NCBI GenBank assembly: GCA_001028025.1
Contig: LDAQ01000012.1
Location: 4,251 to 68,250 of the forward strand
Direction: 5' to 3'
Source: Faecalicatena fissicatena
GTDB lineage: Bacteria > Bacillota > Clostridia > Lachnospirales > Lachnospiraceae
Length of the DNA stretch: 64,000 nt
Positions 7,005 to 14,616 of this stretch are shown here, one piece after another (within the stretch, counting starts at the first letter, position 1; each line of letters opens with the position of its first letter). Under the pieces are notes generated by a model. That model searched no databases, was not told where the DNA came from, and worked only from the letters and a program-made list of their open reading frames with translations. Position numbers and translations under genes: made by a program.

Positions 7005-9515
7005 CTAAACAAAGAGGTTCACATTGGACTCCTCAGCATCTCCAAGATAGGATGCGACTCCTGCCAGCTCCACACCATCGATTAATTCTTCCTTTGTAAT
7101 TCCCATGATGTCCATGGACATTGTGCACGCAACAAGCCTGATTCCGCTATTTTGTGCATGCTCCATCAGTGCTTCGAGAGAATCTACGTTTTTATCTTTC
7201 ATCACTTTTTTCATCATGGCAGTACCCATACCGGCCATATTCATCTTGGAAAGCTTCAGCTTTCTGCTGCCTTTTGGCATCATGGCCCCAAACATCTTAT
7301 CCATAAAAGGCTTTTTAATGGAAGGCGCATTGGATTTTCTAAGTGCATTCAACCCCCAGAATGTAAAGAACATTGTTACCGGCCTGCCCATGGACGCAGC
7401 TCCGTTTGCTATAATAAAGGACGCCAGTACTTTATCCAAATCGCCGCTGAATACGATAATGGTCTTTCCCTGCGGGGCCTCTGCTATTTTGCTTTCTTCC
7501 TTCACGTCACAGTTCTTCATACCCTTTTTGATATATACAATGTTTTCCTGATTTTGGCGTTCAGTCTTCACCAGAGTATTCCCGGTTCTCCGGCACCAGG
7601 AATCAATGTCTGCCGCAAAGCCCATATCAGTAGCGGATACTTTTAAGACTTCCTGGTCTTCCATCCCTGAGATTGCTTCATGAACCTTCATAATTGGGCC
7701 CGGACACTGCAGTCCGCAGCAATCCAGAACTTTCAATTCTCTATCCGGCATTTCATTTTCTCCTGCTGTCATTTTATTTTCCCCCTTCAAGATATCCGTG
7801 TCTGTCTGCAGATTTTCATTTTGCTGATAATTTTTGCTGTGCATGGACTTATAAAACGAGGTTCCCCCTGCCAGAACAGCTACTTTAGCAAATCCATTCT
7901 GGCTTAGTATTCTTGCTGCATTATAGGAACGCACACCAATCGAACAGTAAGGAATAATCAGTTTCTCTTTATCCAGCTCATCCATTCGTTCACGAAGTTT
8001 CCCCAGTGGAATATGAGAAGAACCGGGGATGGAAAATACCAGACGCTCCATGTCTTCCGTGACATCCAGGACAGTATACTCCTCTTTCTTCCCTTTATCT
8101 GCCAGCAGAGTATCCAGCTCATCCGATTCTATAAAGCTTACCATGCCCTGCAGCATATTTTCCGCAACAAATCCGAGCATATTTACCGGATCCTTTGCGG
8201 AAGAAAACGGCGGCGCGTAGGCAGGCTCCAATTCCTCCAAATCATAAACCGTGCCATTCAGGCGCATGACAGACGCAAGGGTATCGATTCTTTTGTCCGC
8301 ACCTTCCTGTCCTACAATCTGAGCGCCAAGGATCTTCCCTTCTTTATCAAACAGCATCTTCAAGGTCAGAGGGACTGCCCCGGGATAGTACCCGGCATGG
8401 GATTTCTGATTAATCAAAGCTGCATAATAGTCCTCTCCCTTCACTTTCCCCATTCCCTTCAGCTGCTTTTCATTCAGCCCGGTACTTGCGGCGTGGAGGT
8501 CAAACACCTTTGCCACGGCTGTTCCTAAAGTTCCATTATACTTTTTCCTATCTCCTGCAAGATTATCTGCCAGAATACGTGCCTGTTTATTTGCAGGTCC
8601 TGCAAGAGGTATCATCGTCTTATCCTTTGTCACATAATGTTCCACCTCTATCACATCGCCCACCGCATATATATCAGGAAGGGAGGTCTGAAGATATTGA
8701 TCTACTATTACTCCGCCTCTCTTATTCAGCTTTGCACCAGCCTGCTTTGCAAGCTCACTGTTAGGGCGCACACCAATAGACAGGATCACCATATCTGTCC
8801 GCACTGATGCCCCGCTGGTTAATTCTATCTCTGTTGCTCCGCCCTCGCGCTCATGGTGGAACGCTTTCACACCGTCCCCCAAAATCAGGTGAATCTGATT
8901 CATTCTCATATTTTCATGGATTAAATTCGCCATATCCAAATCCAAAGGCGCCATGACCTGATTCTGCATCTCGATAACAGATACCTCAATGCCCTGCGCA
9001 TGGAGATTTTCTGCCATCTCAAGTCCGATAAAGCCTCCTCCGATTACCGCAGCACGTTTCGGCTTTTTCTCTGTAATATAAGCCTTAATCCTGTCCGTAT
9101 CAGGGACAGACCAGAGGGTAAAGATATGATCCCCGTCAATTCCCGGAATTGATGGTTTTATGGGTGATGAGCCTGTCGCCAGCACCAGATTATCATAGGT
9201 TTCCTCATATATTTCATTCGTTGCTAAATTTTTCACTTCAATTTTTTTCTCTTCAGGCATAATTCTTGTCACTTCACTGGATACCCGTACATCGATATTA
9301 AACTTCTCCTTCATTGCCTGAGGTGTCTGTAACAGGAGGGCATCCCGGCTTTTAATCACATCCCCGATATAGTAAGGCAGGCCACAGTTTGCATAAGATA
9401 TATACGCACCTCTCTCCAGCATGATGATCTGCATAGACTCATCTCTTCTCCGCAGTCTTGCTGCAGTTGTCGCGCCGCCCGCAACTCCTCCGATGATAAC
9501 TGTTTTTTTTGCCAT
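7005..9515 (-). CDS. Four-domain CoA-disulfide reductase / rhodanese / TusA / DsrE fusion
   Basis: An 836-residue flavoprotein combining: (1) about 1-450, a pyridine nucleotide-disulfide oxidoreductase of the CoA-disulfide/NADH polysulfide reductase group with FAD motif IIGGVAGGATTAARLRR and redox cysteine C44 in SYANCGLPYY; (2) about 460-555, a rhodanese domain with catalytic C524 in YCSIGVRS; (3) about 590-665, a TusA/SirA sulfur-carrier domain with C604 in CGLQCPGPIM; (4) about 680-836, a DsrE-like domain. Together they can shuttle persulfide sulfur from a rhodanese to carrier proteins and reduce CoA or polysulfide disulfides. The chosen ATG at 9515 follows AAAAGGAG; the longer frame from 9542 lacks this site. 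Single-gene unit, transcribed toward rhaB. Confidence 0.92.
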   Translation of the reverse strand: MAKKTVIIGGVAGGATTAARLRRRDESMQIIMLERGAYISYANCGLPYYIGDVIKSRDALLLQTPQAMKEKFNIDVRVSSEVTRIMPEEKKIEVKNLATNEIYEETYDNLVLATGSSPIKPSIPGIDGDHIFTLWSVPDTDRIKAYITEKKPKRAAVIGGGFIGLEMAENLHAQGIEVSVIEMQNQVMAPLDLDMANLIHENMRMNQIHLILGDGVKAFHHEREGGATEIELTSGASVRTDMVILSIGVRPNSELAKQAGAKLNKRGGVIVDQYLQTSLPDIYAVGDVIEVEHYVTKDKTMIPLAGPANKQARILADNLAGDRKKYNGTLGTAVAKVFDLHAASTGLNEKQLKGMGKVKGEDYYAALINQKSHAGYYPGAVPLTLKMLFDKEGKILGAQIVGQEGADKRIDTLASVMRLNGTVYDLEELEPAYAPPFSSAKDPVNMLGFVAENMLQGMVSFIESDELDTLLADKGKKEEYTVLDVTEDMERLVFSIPGSSHIPLGKLRERMDELDKEKLIIPYCSIGVRSYNAARILSQNGFAKVAVLAGGTSFYKSMHSKNYQQNENLQTDTDILKGENKMTAGENEMPDRELKVLDCCGLQCPGPIMKVHEAISGMEDQEVLKVSATDMGFAADIDSWCRRTGNTLVKTERQNQENIVYIKKGMKNCDVKEESKIAEAPQGKTIIVFSGDLDKVLASFIIANGAASMGRPVTMFFTFWGLNALRKSNAPSIKKPFMDKMFGAMMPKGSRKLKLSKMNMAGMGTAMMKKVMKDKNVDSLEALMEHAQNSGIRLVACTMSMDIMGITKEELIDGVELAGVASYLGDAEESNVNLFV

Positions 9516-9694
9516 ATTCAAATCTCCTTTTCTTAATCGCATATTCTTTTATCTGTTCAGAAGTTTTAATTATTATAATCCTCTTTCATACTTTCTTCTG
9601 TAACCATGTCACATAAGGACATAAAAATAATTAGTTCTTTGGTTTTCTTATTGCTGGTCATACTCACTCAACATATTTCCTTTTTCTTCCACCA

Positions 9695-9734
9695 AAAACT
9701 CCCGGCACTTCTTTACTGAAATGCCGGGAGTTTT
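9695..9734 (-). terminator. Intrinsic terminator after the DedA gene
   Basis: AAAACTCCCGGCA (9695-9707) pairs perfectly with TGCCGGGAGTTTT (9722-9734) around a 14-base loop. With A/T tails on both sides it can work in both directions; on the reverse strand it lies 70 bases beyond the DedA stop. Confidence 0.85.
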
Positions 9735-9802
9735 ATTTCTCATATATCAGATTTCCATGATACGTCTTCCGCACCAATCTCTTTCGTCTAAATCTTTTCC
9801 GG

Positions 9803-10429
9803 TTAAACTTCTTCGTTTTTATATGTAATCTTCTTCCACATAAAACGGATCACCAGAAACAGAACCGCCGCAATCAGAACCGCTTTAATAAATGTGGAAT
9901 ACTTTCCAATGTACAAAACTACCACTTCCCAGGATGCCCCAAGGATTGCCCCCAGTGATACGAGCAATATATTCCATATCGTACTTCCAATCATGGTATA
10001 GGTCAAAAAAACAGGCATATTAATCTGTGCCATCCCCGCAGGTACGGACACCAGACTCCTTATAATCGGGATGCATCTCCCAAAAAGTATTGCTTTCTTC
10101 CCATGCTTTTCAAACCATCCGATCGTCTTTTCCACATCCTCTTTCTCAAATCCAAGCACCCGGAATGCCTTCCCTTCTGTCAGTGCCTCTAATCTCTGCG
10201 GTGTTAATGCCGTGCCAATCCAATACAGTACAATCGCCCCGATTGTAGAGCCCAATGTAGAAAAAATAATGACTCCCGGCACCGTCAGCCTTGTATAAGT
10301 TGTCATAAAGCCGCCAAAAGTCAGAATGACTTCCGATGGTATCGGAGGAAAGATATTCTCTATGGCAATCAGAAAACAGACTCCCAGATAGCCAAACTGA
10401 TTCATAATCTGGATAATTAATTCCTGCAT
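9803..10429 (-). CDS. DedA-family membrane protein
   Basis: A 208-residue integral membrane protein of the DedA/SNARE-associated (VTT) family, thought to flip undecaprenyl phosphate or phospholipids across the membrane. It begins with a hydrophobic segment (FGYLGVCFLIAIENIFPPIPSE, the conserved E...PPIPSE motif), contains FGRCIPIIRSLVSVPAGMA, the conserved arginine-rich FxR..P..R...PAG signature, and ends with two further membrane helices. The ATG at 10429 follows AAGGATGG; the open frame continues upstream to 10537 but that part has no family similarity that I recognise. It stands alone between a terminator and the AgrC-like kinase gene. Confidence 0.88.
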   Translation of the reverse strand: MQELIIQIMNQFGYLGVCFLIAIENIFPPIPSEVILTFGGFMTTYTRLTVPGVIIFSTLGSTIGAIVLYWIGTALTPQRLEALTEGKAFRVLGFEKEDVEKTIGWFEKHGKKAILFGRCIPIIRSLVSVPAGMAQINMPVFLTYTMIGSTIWNILLVSLGAILGASWEVVVLYIGKYSTFIKAVLIAAVLFLVIRFMWKKITYKNEEV

Positions 10430-10606
10430 ACACCCATCCTTAAATAAATAACATTCTGTAAAATAAGTATATGAAAGAAAAAACGAATCATTCCATTTCA
10501 TACCCAACTTAATACAGTGAACGAGCTTAAGTCTCATGAACCGAGGGTATGTCGGTAAGCATCCTCTCTTTTGTAAGGACTTCCCCCTGATGCATCACAA
10601 AATAAA

Positions 10607-11890
10607 TCAGGCAAGACTGCTGCCCTCCGCAATCAGTATTACAACACAGAACGTCTCAGTATCATGGGTGATGTCCACCGTTCCCTGATAGCGTCTTACC
10701 ACATCTTTGACATTCTCAATGCCGATCCCATGCAGCTTCTTCTCCTTTTTCCATGTCCTGAATTTCCCATCCTCAATCTGAATCTCCTGGCTTTTAGAGT
10801 TCTCAATCTCGAAGCTGAAATACCCTTTTTCCGTACATCTCGCCTTCATGGATATCCTGCGTTTCTCCGGAACCACCTTCATACACGCCTCAATGGCATT
10901 GTCCAGCATATTGGAGAAAATGGTGCAGATATCCAGAGGGTCAATAAAAAACAGTTCATTAATCTCAATATTAAAGAAACAGTCGATTCCCTGCTCCACT
11001 GCCCGGTTATACTTTGCATTGAGAACGGCATTCACAATACTGTTTTTGCAGAATGTCCTCCCCTTCGCACTAAGCTGTCCCGACAGCTTCTGGAAATACT
11101 TCTTCGCTTCCTCATCTTTTCCGTCTTCCATCAACCCAGCCACCACGCTGAAATGATTATTCATATCGTGCCTGAATTTCCGCAGCTCCTGCTGCCCTGC
11201 CTCCAGTTCCCTGTAATAATCCTGCTGCAGTTTTTCATTCTTCTGCTCCAGTCGGCTGCGGATATTTTCCGCCAGATAGAATACCAGCCTGATACTGGCA
11301 AAATTGGTGATCAGGCACGCAAGCATGCAGAGCCACACTTTGTAGGACTCATCCGGTGTATAGTATACACAGCTCATCACCGCAGTCAGCGATGCCAGGC
11401 AGACGGCATCCAGCAGAAACCACGACTTCTCATCCAGAGTATCCATCATCTCTCTGATCTTCTGATCCGACATTCGCCAAAACAGATACCAGAACAGGAT
11501 ATTCACAATCAATATCATATTAGACAGCACTATATTGGCCAACTCTCCGCTTTCAAGCAGGTTTATCCAGATCCAGGTCCCGATTTGCTGGGTCAGAAAA
11601 TTTGCCGATATTATAATCGGAAAAAAGATAAGCAAAACAGAAACCTTCACCAGAATCTTCTGCCTGAACCCGATCAGCAACATTGCAAGGAAAAGGGGGA
11701 TATTAACTGTAATATTTACCACATCCTGCGGAAATATCACCATTGTACATACAAACAGCCCAATCAGATAACTCACTGCCCGCCAGACAACCTTTTTCTT
11801 TGGCTCCAGAAAGCAGGCAAGTGTCCTGTAAAAAAAGTAACTCTCTATAAAATAAAAAATGGTACCCAGCGTGTCAAAAAAAGTTTCCAT
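10607..11890 (-). CDS. AgrC-like membrane sensor histidine kinase (GHKL)
   Basis: A 427-residue kinase: residues 1-205 contain five to six membrane helices, followed by a coiled coil and a GHKL-type kinase core with phospho-acceptor H241 in FRHDMNNHFSVV, N box at N331 (SNMLDNAIEAC), and G box HGIGIENVKDVVRRYQG near residue 395. This layout is that of AgrC/VirS peptide-sensing kinases. It lies downstream of a LytTR response regulator on the same strand, across a 67-base gap that holds a 14-bp stem-loop. No AgrB or AgrD-like precursor is visible nearby, so the signal is unknown; it could be a peptide, or a different envelope cue. Confidence 0.88.
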   Translation of the reverse strand: METFFDTLGTIFYFIESYFFYRTLACFLEPKKKVVWRAVSYLIGLFVCTMVIFPQDVVNITVNIPLFLAMLLIGFRQKILVKVSVLLIFFPIIISANFLTQQIGTWIWINLLESGELANIVLSNMILIVNILFWYLFWRMSDQKIREMMDTLDEKSWFLLDAVCLASLTAVMSCVYYTPDESYKVWLCMLACLITNFASIRLVFYLAENIRSRLEQKNEKLQQDYYRELEAGQQELRKFRHDMNNHFSVVAGLMEDGKDEEAKKYFQKLSGQLSAKGRTFCKNSIVNAVLNAKYNRAVEQGIDCFFNIEINELFFIDPLDICTIFSNMLDNAIEACMKVVPEKRRISMKARCTEKGYFSFEIENSKSQEIQIEDGKFRTWKKEKKLHGIGIENVKDVVRRYQGTVDITHDTETFCVVILIAEGSSLA

Positions 11891-11915
11891 ATAAATTTCT
11901 TCCTTTCCTGCACAA

Positions 11916-11949
11916 AGGTAACAATTCAGGCAAGTCTGAATTGTTACCT
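11916..11949 (-). other. Intercistronic hairpin between response regulator and kinase
   Basis: AGGTAACAATTCAG (11916-11929) pairs perfectly with CTGAATTGTTACCT (11936-11949) around a 6-base loop, between the regulator stop and the kinase ribosome site (GGAAAGGAAG). No T-run follows, so it is not a usual terminator; it could tune the regulator:kinase ratio by mRNA processing or stability (inference). Confidence 0.6.
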
Positions 11950-11957
11950 AAAAAGCT

Positions 11958-12668
11958 CTATTTCAGCATCAGCTTCGCAAATGCTACCGCCGCCGTCTGC
12001 TTGTATGCCCTGCTCACAGGCAGAATCTGCCCGCCGCATTCCAGACTGCTTCCCTCCAGCTTGTCCACATACTTCAGGTTCACAAGATACCGGTTATGTA
12101 TCCGGATAAAAAAGGAAGGCATCTCCTCCTCGATCTCACCAAGCTTTCCATAGAATTTTACAGATTCACAAGCGGCACTGCCAACAGTCACTGCCTCTAC
12201 AGTCCGCCCTTCACTTTTAAAATACAGAACCTTTCCAAATGGCAGGCGCAGAGTTCCCGTCTTCTGCTCCACCAGGTAATACTTTTCCATGCTCTGTCCG
12301 GTCTCCTCCACGGCCTTTCCCAACACTTCACGTATCTTCTCCTCTTTATATGGCTTCAATATATAATGAAAGGCATGCACCTCATATCCCTGAAACACAA
12401 AATCCGGATACGCAGTCACAAAGATCAGCACCGTATCCTGATACTTCTTTCGAAGCTCCCTGGCCGTTTCCATTCCGTCGATCCCGGACATCTCTATATC
12501 CAGAAACAGAATATCCGGCACCTTATGCTCCATCCCGGCAAGCAGATCCTCTCCACACTCATATTCCTCTATCTCATATACCACACCGTCCAGCTGCAGC
12601 TGTGTCTCCAACACTCTGCGCAGACTGTTCCTCAATTTCTTCTCATCATCACAGATAGCAATTCTCAT
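11958..12668 (-). CDS. LytTR-family response regulator (AgrA-like)
   Basis: A 236-residue regulator with an N-terminal receiver domain (acidic pocket DD at 7-8, phospho-acceptor D57 in LFLDIEMSG, conserved K in ILKPY) and a C-terminal LytTR DNA-binding domain (about 136-236, with LYFKSEGRTVEAV, FFIRIHNRYLVNLKYVDKL). LytTR proteins bind paired short direct repeats upstream of secreted or envelope-related genes. It forms an operon with the downstream AgrC-like kinase. The region before its start holds two large palindromic elements and then a Bce-type ABC transporter on the other strand, which is a possible target but not an established one. Confidence 0.9.
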   Translation of the reverse strand: MRIAICDDEKKLRNSLRRVLETQLQLDGVVYEIEEYECGEDLLAGMEHKVPDILFLDIEMSGIDGMETARELRKKYQDTVLIFVTAYPDFVFQGYEVHAFHYILKPYKEEKIREVLGKAVEETGQSMEKYYLVEQKTGTLRLPFGKVLYFKSEGRTVEAVTVGSAACESVKFYGKLGEIEEEMPSFFIRIHNRYLVNLKYVDKLEGSSLECGGQILPVSRAYKQTAAVAFAKLMLK

Positions 12669-12765
12669 CTCATCTTGTCCCCCAAAATCCAGTTCTCCTC
12701 CTAAACTACCACATTCTCCCCAACAATTGCAATCGTTTTTGGGGAAAGTTCTGGGGGTGGGGGAC

Positions 12766-13110
12766 GCCTGACGTGGAACGGGGCGGGGGCAGACGGACGC
12801 ATATATCTGTCTGGAATACGGGCCGCTGTGCTAAGCAGCAGTAAGAGGAAACACACAAAATCAGCCGGAACCATACGCATTCACCGCCTAAGCTGATGCT
12901 TAGACGGCTCAGGCGTATTCAAAAGTTGATTTGGAGATCAACTTTTGTCCGGCTGATTTTGTGTGTTTCCTCTAACTGCTGCTAAGCTCGCTTTATGCAT
13001 TCCAGACTGATATATGCGTCCGTCTGCCCCCGCCCCGTTCCACGCCAGGCTGTGTTCATCCGGCCGGCAGGTAAGACTCTTTCTCCGTAGGGAAACTCTG
13101 GACGGATGAG
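12766..13110 (+). repeat. Long palindromic element, copy A
   Basis: A 285-base near-perfect palindrome (12766-13050) plus a 60-base tail. Arms of about 110 bases (left starting GACGCCTGACGTGGAACG at 12763, right ending CACGCCAGGC at 13050) enclose two hairpins. The first is flanked by GCATTCACCG and CGGCTCAGGCGT and has loop CTGATG; the second has loop TTGGAG on an AAAAGTTGAT stem. The tail pairs TCATCCG with CGGATGA near 13057-13109. No protein frame of note is inside. It belongs to the family described with copies B, C, D and E. It separates the LytTR/AgrC-like pair from the Bce-type transporter. Confidence 0.9.
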
Positions 13111-13368
13111 GTGGATGGATTATGGATGCGCGGATATTTTACCGGCAGGAGATGGTTGTTGAGGCTTGTGACAAGGTTAAATACAGTTAAGAAGATGGGT
13201 AAAAACTGGTAGAACAGCAGAAAAGACAAGTGATAATAAATACGTAAATATTTCTCTATTTTTGTATTAAAGAAGAAAGTATCATAAAGCCATTATTATC
13301 TAAACAAATTTATATAAGTAAAAATATGTTACAAGACACGCACAGCCAATTCCCATCCTCTGCCCCGG

Positions 13369-13698
13369 TTCGTACCCAACCGGATAACAGTTTCTCCTTA
13401 CCGCCCGGTTGCACCAGCTTACCGGGAGCCGGGGCGGGCTGTGTAAAGCATATATTCTGTTTGATATGCATCTAGCGAGTCTAACAGCAGTTAGAGGAAA
13501 TCCGTAAAATCAGCCGGAAAAAAGCTGCTTCCGAAGCAGCTTTTTAGAACGCCTGAGCCGTTTAATCATCAGATTAAACGGTGAATGCATTCGATTCCGG
13601 CTGATTTTACGGATTTCCTCTTACTGCTGTTTGGCGCAGCGGCCTGCATATCAAACAGGATATATGCTTTACACAGCCCGCCCCGGCTCTCGGTAAGC
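13369..13698 (-). repeat. Long palindromic element, copy B (opposite orientation to A)
   Basis: A 282-base palindrome at 13417-13698 whose tail lies on its left (about 13369-13416), so it is oriented on the reverse strand and faces copy A tail to tail. Read on the reverse strand it has the same plan: GGGGACGC border at 13704, arms with GAGGAAATCCGTAAAATC, first hairpin with GCATTCACCG, loop CTGATG and CGGCTCAGGCGT, second hairpin with TTCGG loop on an AAAAGCTGC stem, and a tail helix CAACCGG/CCGGTTG. The stem sequences differ from copy A but stay paired. The 13111-13368 stretch between A and B is AT-rich and shows no gene. Confidence 0.88.
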
Positions 13699-13751
13699 GT
13701 CCCCGTTCCCATCCGCTCCCGAGACTAAAGCTCGTGAGCTGGTTTCTATAC

Positions 13752-13778
13752 TTGACAGAATCTGTGTCAAACTTGACA
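13752..13778 (+). promoter_or_regulatory. Inverted repeat upstream of the Bce-type transporter
   Basis: TTGACA (13752-13757) and TGTCAA (13765-13770) form an inverted repeat with a 7-base spacer, followed after 2 bases by a third TTGACA (13773-13778). It lies about 80 bases before the transporter start. BceR-type regulators are known to use inverted repeats of TGACA/TGTAA type, so this is a candidate operator; it may equally be overlapping -35 boxes. A TATAAT follows at 13818-13823. Confidence 0.5.
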
Positions 13779-13857
13779 ATTCGTCGAATTTTCATTTTGC
13801 CTGTCATCCGCTAAAATATAATCATCAAGTACAGAAAACACAAGGAGGAATTACAAA

Positions 13858-14616
13858 ATGTTAAAGGTAAATCATTTAAGCAAAAGTTATCAGACAGGTG
13901 CCACCGTTTATCCGGTGCTCAAAGATATTTCATTTGAAATTAATAAAGGGGAATTCGTTGCAGTTATGGGGCCGTCAGGAAGTGGCAAGACAACGCTGCT
14001 CAACTGTATCTCCTGCTTTATCCCCCACGACAGCGGTGAAATACTGCTGAATGGCAAGAACCTCTCCGGACTCAATGAAGCCAGGCTCGCAGCGGTGCGG
14101 AATCAGCATATGGGATTTGTATTCCAGGACTTCATGCTTCTGGACGGGCTGAGTGTATTCGAGAATATCTGCCTTCCGCAGATCATTGCCAAAAAACCGG
14201 TCGCTCAGATGGAAACCAAAGCAAAACGACTTTGTGAGATATTCGGCATCGACTCTATCGCAGCTAAATATCCGGCCGAAATTTCCGGCGGTGAAAAACA
14301 GAGGACAGCGGTTGCCAGGGCGCTGATGAACCAGCCTTACATGCTGCTGGCCGATGAACCTACCGGCAACCTGGACAGTAAGTCCTGCCGTGCAGTCATC
14401 GACGCATTTCTTCAGGCAAAAACAGAAATGCATGCAACCGTATTTATGGTAACCCACGACAGCTACGCCGCGTCTTTTTGTGACCGCGTAATTGTACTGA
14501 AAGACGGCGAGGTGAACCAGGAACTGGTGCGCACCGGAAACCGCCGTGAATTTATGGACCAGCTGCTCGATGTACTCAGAACACTTGGAGGTGACGATTC
14601 CCATGACGCTGCATAG
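13858..14616 (+). CDS. Bce-type ABC transporter, ATP-binding subunit
   Basis: A 252-residue ABC ATPase with Walker A GPSGSGKTT near residue 40, Q-loop (FVFQDFMLL), signature SGGEKQR, Walker B MLLADEPTGNLDS and H-loop VTHD. It is of the LolD/MacB/BceA class that powers FtsX-fold permeases. Strong AAGGAGGAATTACAAA ribosome site before ATG 13858. The stop overlaps the start of the permease gene, so the two are translationally coupled. BceAB systems sense and remove cell-wall-targeting peptides such as bacitracin, usually with an adjacent BceRS two-component system; here no such pair adjoins, and the nearby two-component system is of a different (LytTR) type. Confidence 0.9.
   Translation: MLKVNHLSKSYQTGATVYPVLKDISFEINKGEFVAVMGPSGSGKTTLLNCISCFIPHDSGEILLNGKNLSGLNEARLAAVRNQHMGFVFQDFMLLDGLSVFENICLPQIIAKKPVAQMETKAKRLCEIFGIDSIAAKYPAEISGGEKQRTAVARALMNQPYMLLADEPTGNLDSKSCRAVIDAFLQAKTEMHATVFMVTHDSYAASFCDRVIVLKDGEVNQELVRTGNRREFMDQLLDVLRTLGGDDSHDAA

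Noticed and set aside
10664..12109. A 481-codon open frame opposite the AgrC-like kinase
   Set aside because: It is the antisense of a well-supported kinase and regulator, has no ribosome site, and its translation is rich in His, Gln and Ser without any fold I recognise.
12766..13050. Hammerhead or other self-cleaving ribozyme suggested by CTGATG in copies A, B, C and E
   Set aside because: CTGATG is a hairpin loop closed by a variable stem here; the GAAA strand and cleavage-site triplet in the needed geometry are absent.
12669..13857. A retron or diversity-generating element, suggested by the long hairpins
   Set aside because: No reverse transcriptase gene is present near any of the palindromes.
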